Assembly: GCF_024171885.1 (NCBI RefSeq)
Contig: NZ_JAMTCP010000005.1
Span: 1-64,000 of the forward strand
Direction: 5' to 3'
Origin: Streptoalloteichus tenebrarius
GTDB taxonomy: Bacteria; Actinomycetota; Actinomycetes; Mycobacteriales; Pseudonocardiaceae
Length of the DNA: 64,000 bases
A model generated the notes under the pieces. It had not been told where the DNA came from, made no database searches, and saw nothing but the letters and a program-made list of their open reading frames with translations. The translations under genes were made by a program, and so were the position numbers. This document shows positions 7,703 through 16,827 of this stretch, in pieces; position 1 is the first letter of the stretch, and each line of letters starts with the position of its first letter.

Positions 7703-9210
7703 GCACGACCCCGCTGACCGCCGACCTGCCGCTGCGGTTGGCCGAGCGCCGGCCGCGCGTGGTGGTGCTCGGCGACGCGATCCTCGACGGGTGGTTGTCC
7801 GGCGAGTGCCGGAGGTTGTGCCGGGAGGCCCCGGCTCCGGTGCTGGAGGTCCGCAGCGACGCGTGCGCCCCCGGCGGGGCCGGCAACAGCGCGGCGAACC
7901 TGGCGGCGCTGGGCGCCGTCGCCGACCTGGTCACCGTGGTCGGGGACGACGAGGACGGACGCCGGCTGACGGCGGCCCTGCGCGACTGCGGGGTGTCCAC
8001 CTCCGGCGTCCTGGTCGAGCCGGGGCGGCGCACGGTGGCCAAGCGCCGGCTCGTGGCCGGGGAGCAGCTCGTGGCGCGGCTGGACGAGGGCGACGTGGGA
8101 CCGCCCCGCCGGCGGACGCGGGAGCTGGTGGACCTCGTCCTGCGCCGGGCCGCCGAGGCCGACGCGATCCTGGTCGCCGACTACGGGCTGGGCGTGTGCT
8201 GCCAGGAGGTCCTCGACGCCCTGCGGGACCACCGGGACGAGTTGCCCCCGCTCGTGGTGGACGCGCACGACCTGCGGCCGTGGGCGCGGGTGCGCCCCGA
8301 CCTGGTCACGCCGAACGCGAGCGAGGCCGCCGCGCTGCTCGGCGACGGCACGGGGGAGGACCTGGCGCCCTCGACCGACCCGCACCAGGCCGAACGCCGG
8401 GTGGCCGCGGTGGAGCGGGCCAGGGCCGAGCTGCTGCTGGCCTGCGGCGCCGGCGCCGCCGTGGTCACGCTGGACCGGGTCGGCGCGGTGCTGCTGGTCG
8501 GCCCGGACCCCGAGGAGCACCCCGCGCACCGCACGTGGGCCGAGCCCGCGCCGGAGAGCCACGCCAACGGCGCGGGTGACACCTTCGTGTCCGCCATGAC
8601 CGCGGCGGTGGCGGCGGGGCTGCCGCTGGCCACGGCCGTGGAGCTGGCCCAGCTCGCGGCGGACGTGGTGGTGCGCCGCCCGGCGACCTCGGTCTGCACC
8701 GCCGCCGAGCTGGCCGAGCGGCTGGGCCGCAACGGCCCGGTCGACCCGGAGCACCTGGCGCGGCTGGTGGCCGAGCACCGGGCCGCGGGCCGGCGGATCG
8801 TGTTCACCAACGGCTGCTTCGACGTGCTGCACCGGGGGCACGTCGCCTACCTCAACCAGGCCAAGCGGCTGGGGGACGTGCTGGTGGTCGCGGTCAACGA
8901 CGACGAGGGCGTGGCGCGGCTGAAGGGGCCGGACCGCCCGGTCAACCCGGCCGTGGACCGCGCGGCCGTGCTCGCGGCGTTGAGCTGCGTGGACCACGTG
9001 GTGGTGTTCCCCGAGGACACCCCGGCCGCGCTGCTGGAGCGGCTGCGGCCCGACGTCTACGTCAAGGGCGGGGACTACACGCCGGAGATGCTGGCCGAGG
9101 CCGGGCTCGTGCGCCGGCTCGGGGGCGAGGTGCGCATCCTCGACTACGTGCCGGACCACTCCACGTCGGCGGTGATCGCCCGGATCAGGGCGGGGGAGGC
9201 GGTGCGATGA
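7699..9210 (+). CDS. hldE: bifunctional heptose-7-phosphate kinase / heptose-1-phosphate nucleotidyltransferase
   Basis: 503 residues with the two HldE (RfaE) domains. Residues about 15-330 are a PfkB/ribokinase-type kinase with PGGAGNSAANLAALG and the catalytic NGAGDTFVSAM; it would phosphorylate heptose-7-phosphate at C1. Residues about 365-500 are a cytidylyltransferase-like domain opening FTNGCFDVLHRGHVAYL, with KGGDYTPEML later, which would form the nucleoside-diphospho-heptose. Known HldE enzymes make ADP-heptose for LPS; GDP-heptose routes exist in Gram-positives, so the nucleotide is not certain. No isomerase (gmhA) or phosphatase (gmhB) is in the window. Start ATG overlaps the preceding stop by four bases. 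Confidence 0.93.
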   Translation: MSTTPLTADLPLRLAERRPRVVVLGDAILDGWLSGECRRLCREAPAPVLEVRSDACAPGGAGNSAANLAALGAVADLVTVVGDDEDGRRLTAALRDCGVSTSGVLVEPGRRTVAKRRLVAGEQLVARLDEGDVGPPRRRTRELVDLVLRRAAEADAILVADYGLGVCCQEVLDALRDHRDELPPLVVDAHDLRPWARVRPDLVTPNASEAAALLGDGTGEDLAPSTDPHQAERRVAAVERARAELLLACGAGAAVVTLDRVGAVLLVGPDPEEHPAHRTWAEPAPESHANGAGDTFVSAMTAAVAAGLPLATAVELAQLAADVVVRRPATSVCTAAELAERLGRNGPVDPEHLARLVAEHRAAGRRIVFTNGCFDVLHRGHVAYLNQAKRLGDVLVVAVNDDEGVARLKGPDRPVNPAVDRAAVLAALSCVDHVVVFPEDTPAALLERLRPDVYVKGGDYTPEMLAEAGLVRRLGGEVRILDYVPDHSTSAVIARIRAGEAVR

Positions 9211-10025
9211 CCGGTCACGAGGTCGACGTGCTCATCCCGACCCGCGACCGGCCGACCGAGCTGGCCACCGCGCTGGCCGGGCTCGCCGCGCAGGACGGGC
9301 CGTCGTTCCGGGTGCTGGTGAGCGACCAGTCGGACGGCGCCCCCTCCTACGCCACGCAGCCGGCGCGGTCGATGGCCAGGGTGCTGCGGATGCGGGGCCG
9401 GCCCGTGACCTTCGACCGGCACCTGCCGCGCAGGGGGCTCGCCGAGCACCGGGCGCACCTGCTGTCCCTGGCCCGGTCGCCGTACGTGTTGTTCCTGGAC
9501 GACGACGTGTGGCTGGAGCCGGGGACGCTGGCCAGGCTGCACCGGGCGATCCGGGTGCTGGGGTGCGGTTTCGTCGGGGCCGCCGTGCAGGGACTGTCCT
9601 ATGTGGACGATGTGCGGCCGGGGGAGCTGGAGCCGTACGAGGAGTGGTCGGGGCCGCCGGAGCCGGAACGCGTGCGGCCCGGGTCGCCGGAGTGGCGGCG
9701 CTGGACCCTGCACAACGCGGCCAACCCGACCCATCTCGCGCAGCGGCTGGCGTTGCGGCCCGGGGAGTGGCGGGCCTACAAGGTCGCGTGGGTCGGGGGA
9801 TGCGTCCTGTACGACCGCGAGGCGCTGGAGTCCGTCGGCGGCTTCGACTTCTGGCGGGACCTGCCGCCGGACCACGCGGGGGAGGACGTGCTCGCGCAGT
9901 GGCGCGTGATGGCGGAGCGCGGCGGCGCGGGAATCCTCCCCAGCGGCGCGGTGCACCTGGAGTCGCCCACGACCGTGCCCGACCGGCGGGTGCAGGCGTA
10001 CGACGTCGTGGCCGGGCGGACCTGA
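9207..10025 (+). CDS. family 2 glycosyltransferase
   Basis: 272 residues, GT-A fold. The nucleotide-binding opening is VDVLIPTRDRPTEL, the metal-binding acidic motif is VLFLDDDVWLEP, and a late GGCVLYDREALESVGGF followed by HAGEDVLAQ gives the usual GT2 catalytic region. It is the last gene of the GT9-hldE-GT2 operon, overlapping hldE by four bases, so it probably adds a sugar to the same glycan. No membrane segments, so cytoplasmic. An array of decayed transposase copies begins shortly after the stop. Confidence 0.92.
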   Translation: MTGHEVDVLIPTRDRPTELATALAGLAAQDGPSFRVLVSDQSDGAPSYATQPARSMARVLRMRGRPVTFDRHLPRRGLAEHRAHLLSLARSPYVLFLDDDVWLEPGTLARLHRAIRVLGCGFVGAAVQGLSYVDDVRPGELEPYEEWSGPPEPERVRPGSPEWRRWTLHNAANPTHLAQRLALRPGEWRAYKVAWVGGCVLYDREALESVGGFDFWRDLPPDHAGEDVLAQWRVMAERGGAGILPSGAVHLESPTTVPDRRVQAYDVVAGRT

Positions 10026-10084
10026 GCCCAGTGCGGGTGGGCCGCTGGTCGACCGTGCCCGCCACCCGCCGGACGGGTCTTGGT

Positions 10085-10321
10085 GGACGGCCCGCTGCGG
10101 AAGCGGCCGATGACGTGATCAACCGGTTCGCGCTGGCGGTGTGCTGGTGGGCGCGAACGGTGCTGGGGTCGACCGCCACCTCCCGGTCGGATTCGTTGAT
10201 CACCTCGGCGACCACTCGCACCCGAATCGCCAGAGCCAGGGTTCGGGTGCGTGACCACCGCCGGAGCGGGTTGTCGTCACGTCTTCCAGGACCCATACCG
10301 TTCCGGCGGGTCACGCCATGG
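10085..10321 (-). mobile_element. degenerate IS5-family copy, array 1 copy 4 (truncated)
   Basis: Truncated copy of the element described at 10322-10905. It keeps the middle of the transposase (region around 10135-10215, encoding the VRAHQH block in frame-shifted form) but lacks the 5' end. It directly abuts the next copy. No intact reading frame. Confidence 0.65.
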
Positions 10322-10905
10322 TCTGTCCTCAAGGCCAGATGAGCTGGTTGCCAGGTTGATCACGCCTCGGTGGGAGACGGCGGCCCTGCCGTAGCGGGGC
10401 GATCGCGCGGGACCGCGTGAGCCCGGTTGAAGCGGCGTTCGACCACGGTGCGGCGTGGGTAGGCGGCGGGTCGAGAGTCGCGGGAGCGGCCGAGGGCGTG
10501 ATCACCTGGCTCCTGGTGCCCGCCGCACGATCCGCCGTCCCTGTGCGGGACGTGGAGGTGCGGCGGGCGCTACTGCCCCGGGCCTGCGCGGTGTGCTCGT
10601 GGGCGTGCACAGTGCTCGCGCACAGTACTGGGGTCGACCGCCACCTCTGGGGCGGGTTCGTTGATCACCTCGGCGACCACTCGCACCTGCTTCGCCAGAG
10701 GGCCTGTGCCGTGCCGGTAGGTCACACCGCACCCGTCTTCGCCTGGAACAGCCATCCCGTTGATCACAGGATGCCTCGTCCACCTGTGGGTGCCTCTTCG
10801 CGCCGGAGGCGGACAACAGCCCCTCGATTGGCTGCCACTGCTCGTCGGTCAACTCGTGCTCGCGGACGACGCTCCGGGATCAAAGATCAGCCACACCAAC
10901 TTTGG
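10322..10905 (-). mobile_element. degenerate IS5-family copy, array 1 copy 3
   Basis: Leftward relic about 580 bases long. From its 5' end near 10905 it reads LTDEQWQPIEGLL, then INGMAVPGEDGCGVTYRHG, then PSTVREH and, frame-shifted, a C-terminal TVVERRFNRA block. These are the IS5-family order: N-terminal TDEQW, mid-protein DST-VRAHQH, and C-terminal ERRFNRLKQWR. Large in-frame and frame-shifting deletions remove most of the catalytic domain. The outer end at 10322 carries the inverted-repeat sequence CTGTCCTCAAGGCC. Confidence 0.75.
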
Positions 10906-11346
10906 CGAGCCCGGTCGAAGCGGCGTTCGACCACGGTGCGGCGTGGGTAGGCGGCGGGTTGAGAGTCGCGGGGGGCGGCCGAGGGCGTGTTCATCTGGCT
11001 CCCGTGCCCGCCGCACGATCCGCCCTTCCCCGTGTGGGACGGGGTGCGGTCGCCGTGCTGGTGGGCGCGAACGGTGCTGGAGGCCGGGACCTCCCGGTCG
11101 GATTCGTTGATCACCTCGGCGACCACTCGCACCTGCTTCGCCAGAGGGCCTGTGCCGTGCCGGTAGGTCACACCGCACCCGTCTTCGCCGTGAGCAGCAT
11201 CCCGTTGATCATGCGACGTCTCATCTACCTGTGGGTGTCCCTTCGCGCCGGAGGCGGGCGGTAGCAGCTCGATCACCTGCCCTGCTCGCCGGTCAACTTG
11301 TGCCTGCGGAGCACGCTTCAGGATCAAACAGATCAGCCACACCAGC
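10906..11346 (-). mobile_element. degenerate IS5-family copy, array 1 copy 2
   Basis: About 440 bases, leftward, nearly identical over long stretches to the neighbouring copies (shared blocks at 10945-11000 and 11100-11170). It starts directly where copy 3 ends, without an intact terminal repeat between them. The transposase frame is broken. Confidence 0.75.
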
Positions 11347-11869
11347 GTTGATGAGCCCGGTTGAAGCGGCGTTCGACCACGGTGCGGTGTGGGTAGGCGG
11401 CGGGTCGAGAGTCGCGGGAGCGGGGCCGAGGGCGTGATCATCTGGCTCCTGGTGCGCGCCGCACGATCCGCCCTCCCCGTGTGGGACGGGGTGCGGTCGC
11501 CGTGCTGGTGGGCGCGAACGGTGCCGGAGACCGGCACCTCCCGGTCGCGTTCGTTGATCGCTCGGCGATCACCCCGCACCCCTGTCATCAGGGTGAACAG
11601 GATTCCGGTGGGACGACCACCGCCAGAACCGGTTGTCGACACCTCTCCCAGGGCTGGCCTACGCCGTTCCGGAAGGCCACGCCACACCCGTCTTCGTCTG
11701 GAACAGCCATCCCGTTGATCACCCGGCGTCCACCTGTGGGTGTCGTCGCTTCGCGGCGGAGGCGGGCAACAGCCCCTCGATTGGCTGCCACTGCTCGTCG
11801 GTCAACTCGTGCCCGCGTACGACGCCCCGGGATCAAACAGATCAGCCACACCAGCTTTGAGGACAGGCC
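11347..11869 (-). mobile_element. degenerate IS5-family copy, array 1 copy 1
   Basis: About 520 bases, leftward. The outer end TTTGAGGACAGGCC (to 11869) is the terminal inverted repeat, matching CTGTCCTCAA at the far end of the array. It retains a segment around 11575-11690 that copies 2 and 3 lack but that is shared with array 2 copy 3 (51.9 kb), so the two arrays derive from the same family. No intact transposase. Confidence 0.75.
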
Positions 11870-12048
11870 CTGAGGCCGCGAGCGCTTCTCCGGGCGCTGG
11901 CCGAGCGCGGGTCAGCCCGCGGTGTGTCGCGGGACCGGGGGACCAGATGCCCAGGTGAGGTGAATCGCAGGCGGACAACGCGCCCTTCGTGGCCGCGTCT
12001 TCCGATCGTCGGAAGGGGAGAGGCCGACGCTCGGAGGTGAGGCCGGAC

Positions 12049-12327
12049 ATGGGGAGGCACGACAGCTCGCGGCGCGGACGGGGCTCCAGTGGCGACGGCG
12101 GCGCTGGCCGCGCGGGGCACTGGCTGGAGCCGGTGATCGGGACGATGGCGATCGTCGCCCTGTCCGCCACGCTCGTCGCCGCGTTCGAGGACGACGCGCC
12201 GTTGGTCCAGCTCGGCGACATCCGACCGCCCTCAGCGCCGGCCGCGCCGCCGACCTCCACCCCGCTCTCGCCGTCGTCCGGCCTCCCGCTCCCGCCGGGA
12301 GCCGCGGGAGGCGTCGCGCGGCCCTGA
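12049..12327 (+). CDS. small membrane-anchored hypothetical protein
   Basis: About 92 residues: a basic, Gly/Ser-rich start, one hydrophobic helix (LEPVIGTMAIVALSATLVAA) and a Pro/Ser-rich acidic tail that would be extracytoplasmic. ATG at 12049 is preceded by GGAGG at 12033, a slightly long spacing; an in-frame ATG at 11989 is less likely. No recognised family and no operon partner; it stands between the IS array and the phosphatase gene. Confidence 0.45.
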   Translation: MGRHDSSRRGRGSSGDGGAGRAGHWLEPVIGTMAIVALSATLVAAFEDDAPLVQLGDIRPPSAPAAPPTSTPLSPSSGLPLPPGAAGGVARP

Positions 12328-12591
12328 CCCGTCGCGGTCGTCGGGTCATGGCCGGCCCCGCGCGAGGCGACGGACAGCCTCGGCCCCCGGCCCACATACC
12401 GGGACGCGGTGGGGAAACGGCAGGGGAGGGAGGGGCGCCCGCGAGCGGTGTGACACCGGGCGCTCCGGCCGGGTGAGACCAACTCCTTGACCGTGCATGC
12501 GCCACCTGATGCGGGGCTGCCTTCCCCCGCTTCCGGGCCTAAGCTGCTGATCAGCACGTCCATCCAGGACGACCTGACCCGAGGGACCCCG

Positions 12592-14658
12592 ATGAGCAGT
12601 CCCGGCCTGGCGGCACTGTCCGACGGCATCGAGTCCTGCCCGACCCCGGTGCTGCTGGTGGACCTGGCGACGCGCACCGTGGTCGAGACGAACCAGGCCG
12701 CCGCCGCGCTCGCGCCCGGGCTCCGGCTCCCGGTGGACGTCGACGCCTGGGGCAAGGCCGCCGGCCTGACCGACGTCGAGGGGCGCCCGCTGGACGACCC
12801 GTGGTCCCCGCTGCACCGCGCGGCCGGCGGTCAGCGGGTCGCCGGGGAGGCGGTGACGCTGGGCGGGTCGGAGCGGGACGTGCTGTGGCTGACCTCGGTC
12901 CCGCTGCCGAGCCAGGTGGGGCCGCTGGGCGCGGCCATGGTGCTGCTGCTGCGGCTCGCCGAGTCCGAGGGCTTGGCCGACCGGCGGCTGGAGCTGGTCA
13001 GGGGCAGGGCGCTGGCTGGGACCGACGTCTCCGTGATGATCTGCGACGCCCGGCGGCGGGACTACCCCGTCGTCTGGGTCAACCCCGCCTTCACCAGGAT
13101 GACCGGCTACGAGCCGCACGAGGTCATCGGGAGGAGCGCGAACGTGCTCCAGGGGCGGCACACCGACGTGCAGGCGGTCGATCGGATGCGCCGGGCGCTG
13201 CGCGAGCGCCGGCCGGTGACCGAGGTGCTGCTCAACTACCGCAAGGACGGCGTGGCGTTCTGGAACGAGCTGACCATCAGCCCGGTGCAGGACGCCACCG
13301 GCCAGCTCACGAACTTCGTCGCGGTGCAGGCCGACGTGACCGAACGGGTCCTGCTCGAACACCAGCGGCAGGCCGCGCTGGCCGCCGCCGAGGAGGACCG
13401 GCACCACCTGCGGTTGCTCACCGAGGCGACCGCCGCCCTCAGCGCCACCCTCGACACCAGTGACGCCGCCCGCCGGCTGGCCCAGCTCGTGGTGCCGGCC
13501 CTGGCCGACTACTGCTGCGTCGACCTGCTGGACGAGCCCGGCGCCGGCGCCGCCACCCGGGTCGCGGCCAGCCACCGCCGGGGCGACCGGGTCTCGCTCC
13601 TGCACCGCCAGGGCGAGCTGGTCGCCCCGAGGATCGGCGGGGCCGACCGGGTGTCGCGGGTGCTGTCCGGCGGGCGCGCGGTGCTGCTGCCGGACGTCTG
13701 CGGCGAGACCGGCGAGGCCCGGTGCGCGGCCGAGCTGGCCGAGCTGGACCTCCAGCTCCGCCCACTGTCGATGATCATCGTGCCGCTGCGCGCCAGGGGG
13801 CGGGTGCTCGGCGCGCTCACCCTCTGCACCGAGCGGCCCTACGGCCGCCGGTACGCCGACAGCGACCTGGACGTGGCGTCCGACCTGGCCAGCCGGGTCG
13901 CGCTCGCCGTGGACAACGCGCGGCTGTACGCCAGGGAGCACGAGGCGGCGCTGACGCTGCAACAGAGCCTGCTGCCGGCCCCGCCGCCCGTGCCCGGCCT
14001 GGCCGTGGCCGCCCGGTACCTGGTGGGCGCCGGCGAGGCCGAGGTCGGCGGCGACTGGTACGACGTGCTGCCGCTGCCGGACGGCGCGGTGGGGCTGGTC
14101 GCCGGAGACGTGGTCGGCCACGACCTGCGGGCCGCCGCCGCGATGGGGCAGATCCGGGGCCTGCTGCGGGCCTGTGCCTGGGAGGGCTCGCCGCCCGGCG
14201 TGGTGCTGGACCGCTCGGACGAGATGGTGCAGGCGCTGGGCGTCGGCGCGATGGCGACGGCGGTGTGCCTGCGGCTGGAGCCGAGGGACGGCTCGGGGAT
14301 GCGCCGGCTGCGCTACGCCAACGCGGGCCACCCCGCGCCGCTGCTGCGCACGCCGGACGGGGAGACCTCGTGGTTGACCGGGCGGCGGTCGCCGCTGCTC
14401 GGCGCGGTGCTCGGCGGCGACCGGGGCGAGGACCAGGTGGACTGCCCCGACGGGTCCCTGCTGCTGCTCTACACCGACGGCATCATCGAACTCCGGGGCG
14501 CCGACCCCGACGAGCGGACGGCGCGGTTGCGCGAGGTCGTCATGAGCCTGGACGCGGAATGCCCCGTGGAGGAGGTCTGCGACCGCGTCCTCACGGCGAT
14601 GCACAGCGACCTGCGGCAGGACGACGTCGTGCTGCTGGCCGTCCGCGTGCTCGGCTAG
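12592..14658 (+). CDS. PAS/LOV-like, GAF and SpoIIE (PP2C) phosphatase
   Basis: 688 residues. A first PAS-like region (about 1-130) is followed by a LOV-type PAS domain (about 145-260; NPAFTRMTGYEPHEVIG, VLQGRHTD), a GAF domain (about 290-440) and a SpoIIE/PP2C phosphatase (about 455-688) with VGGDWYDVLPL, VAGDVVGHDLRAAA, LLLYTDGIIELRG and QDDVVLLAVR as the metal-binding motifs. Such proteins dephosphorylate STAS anti-sigma antagonists in response to a sensed signal. In the LOV motif the flavin-adduct Cys is Ala183 (GRSANVLQ instead of GRNCRFLQ), so photochemistry of the usual kind is not expected. ATG at 12592 follows GAGGGA; the upstream extension to 12487 has no ribosome site. Confidence 0.93.
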   Translation: MSSPGLAALSDGIESCPTPVLLVDLATRTVVETNQAAAALAPGLRLPVDVDAWGKAAGLTDVEGRPLDDPWSPLHRAAGGQRVAGEAVTLGGSERDVLWLTSVPLPSQVGPLGAAMVLLLRLAESEGLADRRLELVRGRALAGTDVSVMICDARRRDYPVVWVNPAFTRMTGYEPHEVIGRSANVLQGRHTDVQAVDRMRRALRERRPVTEVLLNYRKDGVAFWNELTISPVQDATGQLTNFVAVQADVTERVLLEHQRQAALAAAEEDRHHLRLLTEATAALSATLDTSDAARRLAQLVVPALADYCCVDLLDEPGAGAATRVAASHRRGDRVSLLHRQGELVAPRIGGADRVSRVLSGGRAVLLPDVCGETGEARCAAELAELDLQLRPLSMIIVPLRARGRVLGALTLCTERPYGRRYADSDLDVASDLASRVALAVDNARLYAREHEAALTLQQSLLPAPPPVPGLAVAARYLVGAGEAEVGGDWYDVLPLPDGAVGLVAGDVVGHDLRAAAAMGQIRGLLRACAWEGSPPGVVLDRSDEMVQALGVGAMATAVCLRLEPRDGSGMRRLRYANAGHPAPLLRTPDGETSWLTGRRSPLLGAVLGGDRGEDQVDCPDGSLLLLYTDGIIELRGADPDERTARLREVVMSLDAECPVEEVCDRVLTAMHSDLRQDDVVLLAVRVLG

Positions 14659-15175
14659 GCCGTGTCTGGTTGTTGATCTTGTGGTGCGTCGTGGTGAGCT
14701 GACCGAACAGGCGTGGACGCGGACCAAGCCGTTGCCGCCCAGCGGTTGACGTCGTAGTCGCCCGTGGGCGGGACCATCGGCTGACGATCAACGGGGTGCC
14801 GTGGAAGCGCGGCGCGGCGCCGGTCTCTGATGGCCGGCATCCGCTGTCACACCCGGTCTAGGCGCATCCGCACCCGCCCTAGACCCGGGTGCTCACCGAC
14901 ACGGCCCACGACACCCGCGCGATCCACGAACACCTGCGCCGCCGGCGTCACGGCCACGATCGGCGCAGGCGGGGCGACCGGGTCCGCAACTGGCTGGCCC
15001 AGGGCAGCCACGGCCGCAATACCGTGGAAGGCCGCATCGACCGCCTCCAGCAGTGGCGCAGCCTGGCCACCCGATACAGACGAGACCTCCCGGTCCTACC
15101 CGGCCGCCCTCACGATCGCCAGCATGATGGTCTGGCCAGCCACCGAATAGCACCGAACAGACAAGACACGCCCTA
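14659..15175 (+). mobile_element. decayed IS5-family element
   Basis: Ends carry an imperfect inverted repeat (GCCGTGTCT at the left, AGACACGCC at the right). Inside, frame-broken transposase pieces remain: GELTEQAWTRT near the 5' end and TRAIHEHLRRR, GRNTVEGRIDRLQQWRSLATR near the 3' end, the last matching the IS5 'NTVERCINRLKQWRGIATR' block. Most of the catalytic middle is deleted. It lies between the phosphatase stop and the next leftward gene. It differs from the elements in the two arrays. Confidence 0.75.
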
Positions 15176-15496
15176 GCTCCTCTCGCGCGCCTCGGACAGC
15201 CCCTGCCGCGTGGCGGGGTCCTCGGGCGGGCCGCTCCAGGTGAACTGCACCTCGCAGAGCTTCTCCGGCGTCCCGCGCCCGCCCTGGTCCGAGCCCAGCC
15301 GCCACACCACGACCAGCCACCGGCCGTGGGGCAGCTCCCATCGCCACAGGTAGTCCTCGGCGACGATCTGCGCCCACTCCTCGACACCACGGCACACGTA
15401 GGGTCCGTGGTCGTCGACCTCCTGAGAGCGCATCAGCACCCGTTGCCCGCGATCGATCCGGTACAGCTCGATCCGGTGCCAGTAGCTCCACGGCAC
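15173..15496 (-). CDS. hypothetical protein, Trp-rich
   Basis: About 107 residues, rich in Trp, Tyr and Arg (VPWSYWHRIELYRIDRGQ, EEWAQIVAEDYLWRWELP, WLVVVWRLGSDQGG), with alternating hydrophobic residues suggesting a beta-rich soluble fold. The GTG at 15496 has GAGAGGA upstream; the longer frame to 15946 is not supported. Its stop touches the end of the IS5 relic, so the C-terminus may have been altered by the insertion. Family not recognised. Confidence 0.55.
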   Translation of the reverse strand: MPWSYWHRIELYRIDRGQRVLMRSQEVDDHGPYVCRGVEEWAQIVAEDYLWRWELPHGRWLVVVWRLGSDQGGRGTPEKLCEVQFTWSGPPEDPATRQGLSEARERS

Positions 15497-16395
15497 GACC
15501 AAGATCCTCTCAGCGTTGGGCCAGGACGGTGTCGTCGACCCCGCCGGACCCGGCGGGACCGGCGCGTCCCGACGGCGAACCGACGGTGGTTCGACGGCGA
15601 ACCCACCACCCGTGCTCGGACACCCTGCCAACGACCGGGAGGGCCGGGGCGATGCGTGCCGCGCGACGGGCCCGACCCTCCCTCCATCGCGCGAGGGGGC
15701 CGATGAGTTTCCCAAGTCCGCCGAACGGCGGTACGGCGGGTGATTCCGTGCGCGTCCGGGGGAAGCGCGCTCGGGGCGCGCGCCGGGCGACCGGCCCATC
15801 GGCCGGATCGGCCGGCCCTCCATTTCAGTCCACAATGGACATTCGCTGTTCCGGCGCCGCGCGGGCGCGCCCGGGGTGGAGGTGTTCACATGGTGGGAAG
15901 AGCGCGTGTGAACCGGGATACCCTCGAATGCCGACCCGATCGCCACGGGGCGTCACGTTTTCCCTGTGCTGGCAGGGTGAATGGCCACGGTCGGAGCAAT
16001 TTCTCCTGCGGTCGGGGGTGTTTCCCTTGTGGGGTACAGGATCCCAACAGAGTTCGGAAACAGACCATTCGGACGAGGTTCGGTCGTCGGCGTTGGGACG
16101 GTCGGCCGCACGGCCAGCATCGAGCGCTCCGGGTACCGCGGGGACCGTCCTGGAACCCGCCGCACGGCCAGCAGAGCCGACCTCCGACACGGCCAGCGCG
16201 GGCACCCGAGAAAGACGAGAAAGCACGACGCCGTCGGGGCCGCACGTGCGTCGGCCCCGACGGCGTCGCTTCAGAGTCGTCCCACACCCGCCGCCACGCT
16301 GTCGGCGCGCCGCCGTCGCTCAGGTGCGCGCGGGCCCGGGGACCTCGACCGCCCCGCGTCCGGCGGGGACGGCGAGGCGTCCGGTGCGGTCCTGG
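15497..16395. other. 0.9-kb intergenic region
   Basis: I find no supported gene. The middle (about 15830-16080) is less G+C-rich than its surroundings and holds a GTCCACAATGGAC palindrome at 15828-15840 and a GTTT-N14-GGGTGA sequence at 15957-15980 resembling a sigma-B-type promoter but facing away from the nearest genes. A 904-residue open frame running rightward from 15740 has the composition of an antisense shadow and is rejected. Confidence 0.55.
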
Positions 16396-16614
16396 TCAGT
16401 CGGTCTCGGGAAGCTGGGCCTCGCCCTCCAGGGGCTCCGCATGGGAGTGGAACGCCAACAGGTCGTCACGGAGGCGGGGCCGGGGCATCCAGTCCCGCAT
16501 GATCCAGGACGGACGGAAGCCCGTGACGACACCGTCCGTCAGCGGGACGGACGGCGGACCGTCCGACACCTGCTCGTCCTGTCGGGGGGTGCGCTGGTCA
16601 CTTCCCCGTTGCAC
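16396..16614 (-). CDS. small 'RGSD' protein, paralogue of the gene at 16828
   Basis: About 72 residues starting VQRGSDQRTPRQDEQV, clearly related in its first 15 residues to the next gene's VHRGSDKHGARQDDKL. The rest (PSWIMRDWMPRPRLRDDLLAF, then a short acidic end) differs. The start is the GTG at 16614 with AGGAGG eight bases upstream, the same arrangement as its paralogue. No function is known. It follows the hibernation-factor gene and its small partner in the same direction and may be a duplicated partner. Confidence 0.6.
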   Translation of the reverse strand: MQRGSDQRTPRQDEQVSDGPPSVPLTDGVVTGFRPSWIMRDWMPRPRLRDDLLAFHSHAEPLEGEAQLPETD

Positions 16615-16827
16615 GGCGACCACCTCCTGTGCGTCCGCCGGCGACCCGGGCTGGCCCGTCGGCCAACGACGCCGGCACGACCATGATTCCCGTCACACCG
16701 AGGAGAGCCGAGCCGGATCGACGCCGGCTCGACTCCTGATCGATTCGTGGACCGATCCACGGTGCGCGCGGGCCCCGGCGCGTGTTCCACGCTCCGTAGC
16801 GTCGGGCGGGACGGGGCGCCACCGCGT

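Noticed and set aside
10329-11873. Several 60-180-residue open frames in the IS array
   Set aside because: They are pieces of frame-shifted transposase copies; treated as part of the mobile elements.
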